Positions 9,236 through 17,797 of a DNA stretch of 64,000 nucleotides are shown one piece after another (the stretch's first letter is position 1; each line of letters opens with the position of its first letter). The notes under the pieces are model-generated. The model was not told the origin of the DNA, did not search any database, and saw only the letters and a list, made by a program, of their open reading frames with translations. The DNA comes from Bacillota bacterium (GTDB lineage Bacteria > Bacillota > Clostridia > Peptostreptococcales > Anaerovoracaceae), in assembly GCA_017459895.1 (NCBI GenBank), contig JAFUCA010000008.1, forward strand, positions 23,138 through 87,137, given 5' to 3'. Both the position numbers and the translations under genes were made by a program.

Positions 9236-10006
9236 ATGGCAAATCTGAAATTATGGGATATCGTGGGTGAACTGAAGGGACCGGGCTACGAGTGGGTGGA
9301 TCTGACCCATGAGCTGTCCCCCGAGACTCCGCACTGGTTCGGCTTCGCGCCGCTGCAGGGAGATCTGTTGTTTGATTATCTGGAGGGGACCGACGAGGAA
9401 AAGCTGGCGCCCATGCGCTGCCATCAGTGGAGCGTGGCCAGCCAGTACGGCACCCACGCGGATGTGCCGATCCATTTCCATGCGGAGGGCCGTGCGATGA
9501 ACGAGATCACTCTGCAGGAACTGGTCTATCCCCTGGTGGTCATCGACAAGTCAAAGGAAGTCGCGGAAAATCCAGACTTTGTATTAACGGTGGATGACCT
9601 GAAAGCCTGGGAGGAGGAATACGGCCGGATCCCGGAGGGCTCCTTCGTGGCGTTCCGCTCCGACTGGTATAAGAAGGCGGATCTGGAGAACAAGGACGAG
9701 AACGGACAGCCCCACTATCCGGGATGGGATACGGACGCGATCCGGTGGCTGGTGGAGGAGAGGAACATCGGCTCCATCGGACATGAACCGGCGGATACCG
9801 ACCCGGCCAGCGTGACGACGAAGGAGGGGGCCTATCCGTATCCGGCGGAGCAGTACATTCTGGAGGTGGATCGGATCCAGCTGGAGGTGCTGCGGAACCT
9901 GGATCAGCTTCCGCCGACGGGGGCGGTCATCGTGATCGGCTTCCCGAAGCTGAAGGGGGGCACGGGTTTCCCGACGAGAGCTTACGCGATTTACCCGAAG
10001 GAGTAA
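9236..10006 (+). CDS. Cyclase-family metal-dependent hydrolase
   Basis: 256 aa protein of the cyclase/kynurenine-formamidase-like family. The metal-binding motif is YGTHADVPIHFH (residues about 80-91), matching the family HxGTHxDxPxHF except that the first His is replaced (QYGTH). The N-terminal block WVDLTHELSPETPHWFG is also typical. It starts 11 nt after the binding-protein gene with TAGGAGGG upstream, so it belongs to the LIV operon. It probably hydrolyses an amide of the imported compound or a derivative; the substrate is not evident. Confidence 0.8.
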   Translation: MANLKLWDIVGELKGPGYEWVDLTHELSPETPHWFGFAPLQGDLLFDYLEGTDEEKLAPMRCHQWSVASQYGTHADVPIHFHAEGRAMNEITLQELVYPLVVIDKSKEVAENPDFVLTVDDLKAWEEEYGRIPEGSFVAFRSDWYKKADLENKDENGQPHYPGWDTDAIRWLVEERNIGSIGHEPADTDPASVTTKEGAYPYPAEQYILEVDRIQLEVLRNLDQLPPTGAVIVIGFPKLKGGTGFPTRAYAIYPKE

Positions 10007-10090
10007 ATCTCACATATTGACAGAACCGCCGGCAGATGGTAAGGTATCATAAGCATATTGAACCAGTAGGTAAATATGAAAGGGGTATCT

Positions 10091-10603
10091 ATGAAGAAAT
10101 ACATTTTGCCGGCGGCTGCCGTTATTGTGGTGATCGCCGCGGTCATCGTCTTCCTGACGGTGCCGAAGACGTCCGATCAGAGCAGCGAGACGCCGCAGGA
10201 GACAGCGGCCCGGAGCGCAGAGGCCGCGCAGGCCGGCGGGGTCCTGGAGATTCCGGCGGCGGATCTGTCCGAGGATGAGGTGACTTTCATCCGCCTGGCG
10301 GAGGACAGCAAGGTGGAGCTTCTGGCCCGCATGGGAGAGGACGGTCTGCCGAAGATCGCTCTGGGGACCTGTCAGTCCTGCAACGGATCGCCGGGTGCCT
10401 ACTACACCCAGCAGGGGAGCGAGCTGCAGTGCAACAACTGCGGGCTCACGTTCCCGGTGAGCGTGGTCGGCGAGGAGTCCGAAGGATGTCACCCGATCTC
10501 CATTGACCCGGCTCTGGTAGATATCACGGAGGATGGGATCACGCTGAAGGTGGACGATCTGAGAGGCTACGAGGCGTTGTTCGAAGCGGTTGAGGAGCAC
10601 TGA
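10091..10603 (+). CDS. Membrane-anchored DUF2318 iron-sulfur/metal protein
   Basis: About 170 aa with an N-terminal hydrophobic anchor (residues about 4-24) and an outward-facing DUF2318 domain carrying two CxxC pairs: GTCQSCNG and CNNCGLTFPV. A further Cys-His lies in EGCHPISIDP. DUF2318 proteins are known beside FtrABCD-like iron and copper transport and redox systems. AGGGG at 10081-10085 favours ATG 10091 over ATG 10076. It is followed after 2 nt by a HMA/TauE fusion gene, so the two probably act together on a metal ion at the membrane. Confidence 0.8.
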   Translation: MKKYILPAAAVIVVIAAVIVFLTVPKTSDQSSETPQETAARSAEAAQAGGVLEIPAADLSEDEVTFIRLAEDSKVELLARMGEDGLPKIALGTCQSCNGSPGAYYTQQGSELQCNNCGLTFPVSVVGEESEGCHPISIDPALVDITEDGITLKVDDLRGYEALFEAVEEH

Positions 10604-10605
10604 GC

Positions 10606-12141
10606 ATGGGGGGCGGCAGACCGGAGATCTTCCATGTGAAGGGAATGTTCTGCGAGCACTGTGAGCAGAGGATCGAGGCGGAGGTCGGAGCGCTGCCCGG
10701 CGTCCAGGAGGTTCATGCCAGCTTCCCGAAGGGGACGGTGCAGGTTTTGCCGGAGCCGGGAAGCGATGCAGGTGTTCGGGCCGGCATTTGCGCGGCCATC
10801 GAGCGAGCCGGCTACGAAGTGACGGACCGTGAAGCGACCAGGCCGGGCGGGGCGGAAACGCCGGCGGGCCGGAGCGGAATGGGAGCGCCGATCGGCCGGG
10901 GGGTTCAGACCGCATCGATTCTGATCATTCTGCTGGGACTGTACCTCATCGTGCGGCATCTGGGCTGGATGAAGGTCTTCAACATCTTCCCCAGGGTCGA
11001 GGAGGGCCTGGGCCTGGGGATGGTCTTCGTGATCGGCCTTCTGACCAGCGTACACTGCATTGCCATGTGCGGCGGGATCAACCTGACCCAGAGTACGCTG
11101 TCGGTGCAGTGGGGCAGCAGGATCCTCCGCGCCAATGCGGGATACAACCTGGGACGCATGATCTCCTATACGATCATCGGAGGCATCGCCGGCGGTATCG
11201 GAAGCGTCCTGTCCCTTGGCGGCATGCTCCGGGGAGCGGTCGCGATCCTTGCCGGGGTAATCATGGTGCTGATGGCCCTGCGGATGCTGGGGCTATTCCG
11301 GGCTTTTCCGGGGCTGCGTCTGCATCTTCCGGCGGGGCTTTATGAGAAAGCGGCGGGTCTGGCCTTTGGCCGCGGTGCAAAGGCTGGCGGCGGCGGCGCT
11401 GGCGGTGGCGGCGAAAACGCCGGGTATGCCAGCACTGGCGGTGGCGGCGTGAAAACGAGCCGCGGCTCGTCCTCTCGTGTGATCGGGCTGCTGAACGGCC
11501 TCATGCCCTGCGGACCCCTGCAGGCCATGCAGATCTACGCGCTTTCTACCGGGAGCGTCTGGCTTGGGGCTCTGTCGATGCTGCTGTTTGCAGCGGGGAC
11601 TGTGCCGTTGATGTTCGGCTTCGGCGCCTTCGCGGGAAGGTTGAACCAGAAATATTCCCGGTATGTGCTGACCGTGTCCGCCCTGCTGATCTTCGTGATG
11701 GGGATCCACATGGCGGGGACGGGATTTGCTTTGTCCGGGGCCCGCCTGCCGTCGTTCGGAAACGGTCTGTCATCGTCCGGAAACGGTCAGCCAACGTCCG
11801 AAAGCGGTTTATCGTCGTCCGAAAGCGAATCGCCAATGAACGATGCATCGGGCCCGATGGCCAGCGTCAGCGGGAACCGGCAAAGGATCACGACGGAGAT
11901 CGATTACGGGGAATACCCATCGTTTACCGTTCGGGCGGGGATTCCGGTAGAGTGGACGATTCATGTGCCGAAGGGAAAACTGAACGGCTGCAACGGAGAG
12001 ATCATCGTTCCGGCATACGATCTGGATGTTGTTCTGTCCGAGGGGGATAACACGGTGGAGTTTACTCCGGCGGAGGCAGGGGACATCCCCTACAGCTGCT
12101 GGATGGGAATGATCAGAAGCACTATCCGGGTAGTGGAGTAG
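10606..12141 (+). CDS. HMA - TauE/SafE (DsbD-like) - cupredoxin fusion membrane protein
   Basis: 511 aa multidomain metal-handling protein. Residues about 1-70 are a heavy-metal-associated domain with the CxxC site GMFCEHC. A six- to seven-helix TauE/SafE (UreH-like) membrane region follows, with VHCIAMCGG and LMPCGPLQAMQ. The C-terminal 90 residues form a cupredoxin-like domain with NGCNGEI and YSCWMGMI. Two low-complexity inserts interrupt it: a Gly-rich block after GAKAGG (about residues 258-285) and a Ser/Gly/Asn repeat (about 381-410). It is coupled to the DUF2318 gene. A role in copper or other metal trafficking is likely. Confidence 0.82.
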   Translation: MGGGRPEIFHVKGMFCEHCEQRIEAEVGALPGVQEVHASFPKGTVQVLPEPGSDAGVRAGICAAIERAGYEVTDREATRPGGAETPAGRSGMGAPIGRGVQTASILIILLGLYLIVRHLGWMKVFNIFPRVEEGLGLGMVFVIGLLTSVHCIAMCGGINLTQSTLSVQWGSRILRANAGYNLGRMISYTIIGGIAGGIGSVLSLGGMLRGAVAILAGVIMVLMALRMLGLFRAFPGLRLHLPAGLYEKAAGLAFGRGAKAGGGGAGGGGENAGYASTGGGGVKTSRGSSSRVIGLLNGLMPCGPLQAMQIYALSTGSVWLGALSMLLFAAGTVPLMFGFGAFAGRLNQKYSRYVLTVSALLIFVMGIHMAGTGFALSGARLPSFGNGLSSSGNGQPTSESGLSSSESESPMNDASGPMASVSGNRQRITTEIDYGEYPSFTVRAGIPVEWTIHVPKGKLNGCNGEIIVPAYDLDVVLSEGDNTVEFTPAEAGDIPYSCWMGMIRSTIRVVE

Positions 12142-12184
12142 CGAAAGGAGATGGCGGCTTCGCACTCTGGGGCTGAGATACATG

Positions 12185-12600
12185 AAGAAACGCGCGTTTC
12201 CGCGAAGGGTTGCGGATTCATGATATTTTCGCAGAAAAACTGGAGCGGCCGGAAGGAGCCAAGCTACGTTTCTGCGAAGAGTTGCGGATTCATGGCGTTT
12301 TCGCAGAAAAAACTGGAGCGACCGAGAGGAGCCAAGGCGCGTTTCCGCGAAGGGTTGCGGATTCATGATATTTTCGCAGAAAAGGCTGGAGCGGCCGAGA
12401 GGAGCCAAGGCGCGTTTCCGCGAAGGGTTGCGGATTCATGGCGTTTTCGCAGAAAAGGCTGGAGCGGCCGAGAGGAGCCAAGGCACGTTTCTGCGAAGGG
12501 TTGCGAATTCATGATGTTTTCGCAGAAAAGGCTGGAGCAAACAGGAAATACCAATGCATGTTTCCGCGAAGAAGCACGGTAAAACGGAGGCTTCGCAGAA
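12185..12600. repeat. Tandem array of a 73 bp hairpin unit (6 copies)
   Basis: The string GTTTCCGCGAAG (or GTTTCTGCGAAG) recurs at 12196, 12268, 12341, 12414, 12487 and 12560, a spacing of 72-73 bp. Each unit has a 10 bp inverted repeat (TTTCTGCGAA / TTCGCAGAAA in the second copy, 12269-12309) around about 21 nt, followed by a CTGGAGCGGCC..GAGGAGCC spacer. The unit length is not a multiple of three and the translation changes frame from copy to copy, so the array is almost certainly non-coding. It fills most of the 544 bp gap between the TauE fusion gene and larE. Confidence 0.9.
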
Positions 12601-12685
12601 AACGCCGATGCGAACCGCAGATACGGATCGCCAATACGGAACACCGACACACAACACAAACACGGCTTGACAGAAAGGAGCACCA

Positions 12686-13534
12686 ATGGATAGGAAGCAG
12701 CAGGCAGCGATCGACGCACTGCCGCAGGAATTGCAGCAGAAGTGGAAGCATCTGACGGAGTACATCGAAGGGCTGGGATCCCTCGCCGTGGGATTTTCCG
12801 GAGGGGTGGATTCCACCTTCCTTCTGGCAGCCGCCCACGAAGTGCTTGGGGACAAGGCCATCGCCGTGACAGCGCTGGATGCCTCGGTTCCGCGGCGGGA
12901 GCTGCAGGAAGCGGAGGAATTTTGCCGGAAACGTGGAATCCGTCATTATATCTGTACGGTGGACCCGCTGCAGGAGGAGGGCTACCGCAATAACAGCCCG
13001 GATCGGTGTTATTTCTGCAAGCGCTGTGTCTTCACGGAAGTGGGACGGGTAGCGGCGCAGCAGGGCATCACGTATCTGGCGGAGGGATCCAATATGGATG
13101 ACCTGGGGGATTACCGGCCGGGCCTCAGGGCGGCAGCGGAACTGCAGGTGACCTGCCCCCTGCGCGAGGCGAAGCTGAATAAGGAAGAGATACGCGCGCT
13201 GTCGAAGGCCCTGGGACTTCCGACCTGGAGCAAACCAGCCTTTGCATGTCTGGCCTCCCGTTTCGTGTACGGTGAAGAGATCACCGTGGAGAAACTGCAG
13301 ATGATCGACCGGGCAGAGCAGGTGCTGATCGACCGGGGATTTGAAGCGGTGCGCGTGAGAGTCCACGGAGACATCGCCCGGATCGAGGTGCCGGCAGCAC
13401 AGATCCCCCGACTGGCATCGGACGAGATCCGCGGGGCGGTGGCGGCGGAGCTGAAGGAAATCGGATTCCGGTTCGTCACACTGGACATGCTGGGGTATCG
13501 AACGGGGAGTATGAACGAGACGCTGCCGGTGTAG
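12686..13534 (+). CDS. larE: ATP-dependent sulfur transferase LarE
   Basis: PP-loop enzyme that supplies sulfur for the nickel-pincer nucleotide cofactor of lactate racemase-type enzymes; 282 aa. The PP-loop is FSGGVDST (residues about 37-44). A cysteine cluster, DRCYFCKRC (C108, C111, C114), suggests the form of LarE that binds an Fe-S cluster rather than the one-shot sacrificial-cysteine form; this is inference. AGAAAGGAG precedes the ATG. LarB and LarC are not in the window. The next gene is a YezD-type protein. Confidence 0.88.
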   Translation: MDRKQQAAIDALPQELQQKWKHLTEYIEGLGSLAVGFSGGVDSTFLLAAAHEVLGDKAIAVTALDASVPRRELQEAEEFCRKRGIRHYICTVDPLQEEGYRNNSPDRCYFCKRCVFTEVGRVAAQQGITYLAEGSNMDDLGDYRPGLRAAAELQVTCPLREAKLNKEEIRALSKALGLPTWSKPAFACLASRFVYGEEITVEKLQMIDRAEQVLIDRGFEAVRVRVHGDIARIEVPAAQIPRLASDEIRGAVAAELKEIGFRFVTLDMLGYRTGSMNETLPV

Positions 13535-13585
13535 AAGCCGCAGCCCGGCTTGAGAGCAACGCCGGGAGCGCAGACAGGAGGGGTT

Positions 13586-13741
13586 ATGGAGAAAGAGAAG
13601 AAAACGACGATATCAAAACAGCAGCTGGAGACGATTCTGGAGCAGATCGCCCAGACCCGGTACGGATCGGTCACCGTGATCGTGCAGGACGGCAAGGTGA
13701 TCCAGGTGGAGAAGCATGAGAAGATCCGGCTGACGAAATGA
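13586..13741 (+). CDS. YezD-family (DUF2292) small protein
   Basis: 51 aa with the family core LEQIAQTRYGSVTVIVQDGK followed by VIQVEKHEKIRL, nearly the whole DUF2292 domain. AGGAGGGG fits the ATG at 13586; an upstream TTG at 13550 has no binding site. The function of the family is unknown. It lies 51 bp after larE, probably in the same transcript, and is followed by a terminator. Confidence 0.85.
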   Translation: MEKEKKTTISKQQLETILEQIAQTRYGSVTVIVQDGKVIQVEKHEKIRLTK

Positions 13742-13761
13742 TCGGATCAAAGAGAAATGAA

Positions 13762-13798
13762 ACAGCGGCCGCATCTTCTGCGGGCCGTTGTTTTGGCT
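13762..13798 (+). terminator. Terminator after the larE-yezD pair
   Basis: CGGCCGCA and TGCGGGCCG pair around the loop TCTTC with a one-base bulge, followed by TTGTTTT. It lies 25 bp after the yezD-like gene and about 70 bp before the convergent permease gene. Confidence 0.7.
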
Positions 13799-13865
13799 TT
13801 GCGGAGGATGCAGTCGCTGTTTCGATGTTGCAGAGAAGTCACTGCAAAATATATGGGGTGTTGTG

Positions 13866-15386
13866 TCAGTTGCTTTCACGGTTTTCCGACTGCATCTTGG
13901 AGAGCAGGATCTTTTCGACGCTGACCCCCTCCCAACGGCCATGCAGGAAGTTATCCTTGATGCGCAGGAAGAAGACGATGCCCAGCCCGATCCACGCCAG
14001 CAGGATGATCATCGAGGGGACGCTGAGGAACCCCGGAGATCCCGGCACGAAGGACAGGATGATGAAGAAAGCAGCCAGCACCATGCCGATCGCGCTGATC
14101 ACAGTCTGGAATTTCAGACCTTCCTTGCGGGCCATGACCATGGCGGTGGCACAGGTGTAGGTGAATCCGATGGCTGCGCCGACACAGGTCATATCCACGA
14201 TCCAGGAGAGCACCTGCCGTCCGAAGAACGGGCAGATCAGAGAGATCGCCATCAGGAAGAAGGTGGCCTTGTGGGGCGTACCGTATTTGTGATGAAGCTT
14301 TCCGAAGAATCCGGGCAGAGCATCTGCGTAGGACATGGAGAACATCAGCCGGCTGCCGGACAGGTAGAAGGCGTTCATTCCCGAAAGAACGGCACACAGC
14401 ATGGCAATTCCCATGAGCAGAACTCCGATGTATCCGATGGAGTGAAGTACCATCTCACCGGTCGCCCAGTCGGGGTTGCCAAGCATCATGCCGCCCCAGG
14501 GCTCCACGATGGAGGTGATGAAGATCACCGCGGCATAGATGACAGCGCCGCACATGATCGCCGAAACCATGATTTTCAGGGCTGCCTTGTGGGAGAAGTT
14601 GTACTCCTCCGCGGCCTGCGGGATGCAGTCGAATCCGACGAAGCAATAGGGCGCATAGCAGGCGATGGCAATAATGCAGGCGATACCGGATTTAGAGACG
14701 ACAGAGCTATCCTGAATCTCCGCGAAGAACGGCGTCATATTGGAGAAATCCGGCTTGGTGAGCAGGACGCCGCAGACGCAGACCAGAACGGATCCGGCCA
14801 GCAGGATCGCGACCAGAGTCTGGAACCAGCCGGCGGATTTGACCCCTTTGACGTTCATCAGACCGAGAGCGATGATGAAGAACCAGGCCAGCATGACCTC
14901 GCCAATGTACACATCCCATCCGGCAACGGTGTACAGGTATCCGAACTGGAACACGCCGGGGACAACGTACCGGGTGACCATGGCAATGGCCGTTGAGTTC
15001 AGCGGGATCAGCGACCAGTAGCCGAGGACCAGGAACCATCCGCAGACAAAAGCGTGCTTCTTGCCGAAGGACGCATCCGCGTAGACGAATTCTCCGCCGG
15101 ACAGAGGGTATTTCTTGATGCAGTAACCGTAGCTGAAGGAAATAATGGCCATGACCATACCGCCAATAAGCATTCCCAGCATCGCGGAAGGACCAGCCTT
15201 TGGAAGAAAATTCACCCCCGGCATAACGAAACAGCCCCACCCGATGATGGCGCCGAGAGCCAGGGCCCAGATGTTCATCTTGCCCAGATCCTTCTTAAAA
15301 GTACCTTGAGGAGCTTCCTCTGCCAGACCGGCACCGGTACGGGGCAGCGCGGTGGCTCCGCCTTGTGTCATGATTTGATCTTTCAT
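13866..15386 (-). CDS. APC-family amino acid permease
   Basis: Secondary transporter of the amino acid-polyamine-organocation superfamily, 506 aa, with about 12 membrane helices. The N-terminal helix 1 motif GAIIGWGCFVMPG and the segment CYAPYCFVGFDCIPQAAEE (conserved F-x-G-x-D/E) fit the family. The ATG at 15386 has AAAGGAG upstream; the frame stays open further upstream but without a binding site, so I exclude that part. It is transcribed divergently from the LysR-type gene, which probably controls it. The substrate is unknown. Confidence 0.9.
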   Translation of the reverse strand: MKDQIMTQGGATALPRTGAGLAEEAPQGTFKKDLGKMNIWALALGAIIGWGCFVMPGVNFLPKAGPSAMLGMLIGGMVMAIISFSYGYCIKKYPLSGGEFVYADASFGKKHAFVCGWFLVLGYWSLIPLNSTAIAMVTRYVVPGVFQFGYLYTVAGWDVYIGEVMLAWFFIIALGLMNVKGVKSAGWFQTLVAILLAGSVLVCVCGVLLTKPDFSNMTPFFAEIQDSSVVSKSGIACIIAIACYAPYCFVGFDCIPQAAEEYNFSHKAALKIMVSAIMCGAVIYAAVIFITSIVEPWGGMMLGNPDWATGEMVLHSIGYIGVLLMGIAMLCAVLSGMNAFYLSGSRLMFSMSYADALPGFFGKLHHKYGTPHKATFFLMAISLICPFFGRQVLSWIVDMTCVGAAIGFTYTCATAMVMARKEGLKFQTVISAIGMVLAAFFIILSFVPGSPGFLSVPSMIILLAWIGLGIVFFLRIKDNFLHGRWEGVSVEKILLSKMQSENRESN

Positions 15387-15536
15387 GTTCTGACACTCCT
15401 TTCCCATATTCAAGTGATCGACTTGCTTTGCTATTGTCAGTATATTCGCTCTTGTTATATATGTATAATTGATATAAAATATATTTAACATCTGTATTTC
15501 ATATATTATGCAAAGGCTGGAGAAACGGAGCATACG
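15387..15536. promoter_or_regulatory. Divergent AT-rich control region between permease and LysR genes
   Basis: This 150 bp region is far more AT-rich than its surroundings around 15445-15508 (TTATATATGTATAATTGATATAAAATA and similar), with overlapping -10-like boxes on both strands. That is the usual place for a LysR regulator to bind. A copy of the recurring 11-mer GCAAAGGCTGG (15510-15520) lies just before the LysR ribosome binding site. I cannot assign one T-N11-A operator with confidence. Confidence 0.5.
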
Positions 15537-16427
15537 ATGGACCTTCAAACCATGCGGTTTTTTAAGACGATCGCCGATGCCGGGAGCTTCACTGCGGCGA
15601 GCGAGGAACTGCACTATGCGCAGTCGAACCTGAGCACGCAGATCATGAAGCTGGAAGAGGAACTGGAGACGGAGCTGTTCCTCAGAAGCAAGCGGGGAGT
15701 TGTGCTGACGGCAGCCGGCAGGACTTTTTACGAGTATGTGGAGGAGATCCTGCGGATGAGCGAGGAGGCGGCATCCGCCCTGCGGGACATGGATACGCCC
15801 AGAGGCCAGCTGCGGATCGGTTCCATCGAGGCGCCCGCTCTGCATGATCTGCCGAAGCTGATCGGAGACTACCACATGAAGTATCCTCAGGTCCGGATCT
15901 CTCTCATGACGGATCTGAACGACGTGTTCCCGCAGCTGGTGCTGGATCACACCCTGGACGGGGCGTTCATGGAGGGGCCGCTGAATCATCCGGAGCTTGC
16001 GGAGATCCTCTGCACGAAGGAGCAGCTGGTTCTGGTGGGAAGCAGTTATAATCAGACCATCACGGCAGAAGAGATCCTGCAGGGAGAAGAGCTGATCACC
16101 TTTCCCGAAGGCAGTTCCTTTCGCAGAAGACTGGAGCGGCTCCTGGCGTCCCGGTCGATCCCATACCGGAGCCGGCTGACCATCTTCAATTCCCTCGGGG
16201 CAATGATCACCAATATTATCGCGGGGCTGGGGTATGGATATCTGCCCCGTTCCATTGCAGAAGAATATATAAGAAGGGAACTGATGACGGTCTATCCCCT
16301 GGAGGATCCATTCTCCGAATTCGATCTGGTCTTCACGTACCGCAGGGATCATATTCCGGTGGCCTCTTTTCGGTATTTTACCGAGATGGTCAGGGGTAGT
16401 GCTCCGGCAGGTTCTCTGGTAAAATAG
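15537..16427 (+). CDS. LysR-family transcriptional regulator
   Basis: 297 aa. The N-terminal winged helix-turn-helix (residues 1-60) reads MDLQTMRFFKTIADAGSFTAA and continues into the QSNLSTQIMKLEEELETELF block. The C-terminal effector domain follows (RIGSIEAPALHDLPKLI, LVLVGSSYNQ). It diverges from the APC permease gene, the classical layout for a LysR protein regulating its neighbour in response to the transported ligand. Confidence 0.93.
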   Translation: MDLQTMRFFKTIADAGSFTAASEELHYAQSNLSTQIMKLEEELETELFLRSKRGVVLTAAGRTFYEYVEEILRMSEEAASALRDMDTPRGQLRIGSIEAPALHDLPKLIGDYHMKYPQVRISLMTDLNDVFPQLVLDHTLDGAFMEGPLNHPELAEILCTKEQLVLVGSSYNQTITAEEILQGEELITFPEGSSFRRRLERLLASRSIPYRSRLTIFNSLGAMITNIIAGLGYGYLPRSIAEEYIRRELMTVYPLEDPFSEFDLVFTYRRDHIPVASFRYFTEMVRGSAPAGSLVK

Positions 16428-16439
16428 GTATGAAAGAAG

Positions 16440-16712
16440 GATTTGTCAAGGTACAGGCAAAAACGAGCTATGTCGTGACAAAATGAAAAATGGATTGTCA
16501 CGGAAAGAGTCAAAAGGCGAGGCCGCGTGACAAAATGAAGAACCGATTGTCATGGGAAGAGTCAAAATATAGGGTTGCGTGACAATATTGATAGACCCAT
16601 CCAGCTTTTTCATAAGAATTTGTCACAGTGATGTCAAAAACGATGTCCTGCGTGACAAACTGAAAAACACATTGTCACGGAAAGAGCCAAAAGGAGAGGC
16701 TGCGTGACACTT
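16440..16712. repeat. Tandem array of a 52 bp hairpin unit
   Basis: CGTGAC recurs at 16474, 16526, 16578, 16651 and 16703: three steps of 52 bp and one of 73. The clearest unit has CGTGACAA (16474-16481) and TTGTCACG (16495-16502) as a perfect 8 bp inverted repeat around 13 nt, then GGAAAGAGTCAAAAGGCGAG. The third unit is expanded and degenerate. It occupies most of the 333 bp gap between the LysR gene and the cyclophilin gene. No open frame is supported. Confidence 0.88.
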
Positions 16713-16760
16713 TATATGGTGAACAATTGACACTACCTGCTTGAACAAGGGAGGACGACC

Positions 16761-17405
16761 ATGAGAAAGAAGCAGTACAGGATCGTTATCGGATGCATCG
16801 CGGTTTTGATGGGACTGGCGCTGGCGCTCTGCGGATGCGGGAGCGATGAAGCGGGCAGTGCCGGCGGCGGGGACAGCGCGGATACCGGAGCGGCAGCGGC
16901 CGAAGGCATCGGCATCCACCACGCGGTGATCTCGGTAAAGGATTACGGAGACATCACAGTGGAGCTGGACGGAGATACGGCGCCCATCACGGTACAGAAT
17001 TTCATGGATCTGGCAAACGATGGATTCTATGACGGACTGACCTTCCACCGGATCATGGAGGGCTTCATGATCCAGGGCGGCGATCCCAATGGAGACGGCA
17101 CCGGAGGATCGGAGCAGACCATCAAAGGAGAGTTCGCATCCAACGGGATCGAAAACGGAATCACCCACGAGAAAGGCGTGATCTCCATGGCAAGATCCCA
17201 GGATCCGGACAGCGCCAGCTCACAGTTCTTCATCGTGCAGGCGGACTCGGATTTCCTGGACGGGGACTATGCCGCCTTCGGACACGTGACCGAGGGACTG
17301 GACATCGTCGATCAGATCGCGGCGGATGCCCAGCCTTTGGATGATAACGGAACGATCGCGCCGGACGCGCAGCCGGTCATTGAAACGATCAAGGTGCTGG
17401 ATTGA
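16761..17405 (+). CDS. Cyclophilin-type peptidyl-prolyl isomerase lipoprotein
   Basis: 214 aa exported foldase. An N-terminal signal ends in a lipobox-like LALCGC, followed by a Gly/Ala/Asp-rich linker and a cyclophilin domain from about residue 55. The active-site block GLTFHRIMEGFMIQGGDP, then SASSQFFIV and AAFGHVTEG, are intact. GGGAGG lies upstream of the ATG. The stop overlaps the start of the next gene by one base. Confidence 0.9.
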   Translation: MRKKQYRIVIGCIAVLMGLALALCGCGSDEAGSAGGGDSADTGAAAAEGIGIHHAVISVKDYGDITVELDGDTAPITVQNFMDLANDGFYDGLTFHRIMEGFMIQGGDPNGDGTGGSEQTIKGEFASNGIENGITHEKGVISMARSQDPDSASSQFFIVQADSDFLDGDYAAFGHVTEGLDIVDQIAADAQPLDDNGTIAPDAQPVIETIKVLD

Positions 17406-17788
17406 TGAAGAATAACGAGAGAAACCCAATCGGAATCACCATCGTGGGCATCGTCTGCCTGCTGTTTTTCGTGGCGTTCATCGCCTACGCGTTCATGGAT
17501 GTGCCGGGACTGGAAGGGCTGCTGGCGCCGGTATTTGATCTGGTCAATCCCTTTACGACGGGGGTGTATTTCATGGGGTGCGGGCTTTTGCTCACCCTGA
17601 TGTACGCCAGAGGGGGCGCCGGGGCGACGCTGGGCATGGTGGTCGCGATCTGTTATCTGGTCATGGCGGCCATCTCGCTGGTGGCGTTGCTCAATCTGCA
17701 CAGCCTGACCATGTACGGACCGAACGTGATTATCGTCATTGCCGGTATCGTGATCATGGTTCAGCGGGGCAGGAAAAAACGGGGATAA
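17405..17788 (+). CDS. Small integral membrane protein, function unknown
   Basis: 127 aa with about four hydrophobic segments: TIVGIVCLLFFVAFIAYAF, a segment near VYFMGCGLLLTLM, GMVVAICYLVMAAISLVALL and NVIIVIAGIVIMV. It has a short basic N and C terminus. Its ATG overlaps the cyclophilin stop codon by one base, so the two are co-translated. I do not recognise a family. It ends 10 bp before the convergent ygjV-like gene. Confidence 0.7.
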   Translation: MKNNERNPIGITIVGIVCLLFFVAFIAYAFMDVPGLEGLLAPVFDLVNPFTTGVYFMGCGLLLTLMYARGGAGATLGMVVAICYLVMAAISLVALLNLHSLTMYGPNVIIVIAGIVIMVQRGRKKRG

Positions 17789-17797
17789 ACAGAGCAA

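Noticed and set aside
10017-10050. A sigma-A promoter for the DUF2318 operon (TTGACA at 10017)
   Set aside because: The -35 box is perfect but the nearest good -10 (TATCAT, 10045) is 22 bp away, and the box at 17 bp (TAAGGT) is poor; too weak to list as a feature.
12151-12582. A 143-codon frame across the 73 bp repeats
   Set aside because: The repeat unit is 73 bp, so each copy is read in a different frame and gives unrelated peptides; no domain is present.
12185-12600. CRISPR array
   Set aside because: The whole unit is conserved, with no variable spacers, and no cas genes are in the window.
15387-16352. An N-terminal extension of the APC permease (open frame to 16352)
   Set aside because: It would overlap the LysR gene and the control region; a proper ribosome binding site and start lie at 15386.
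16440-16712. CRISPR array
   Set aside because: Connectors between the inverted repeats are themselves repeated, not unique spacers.
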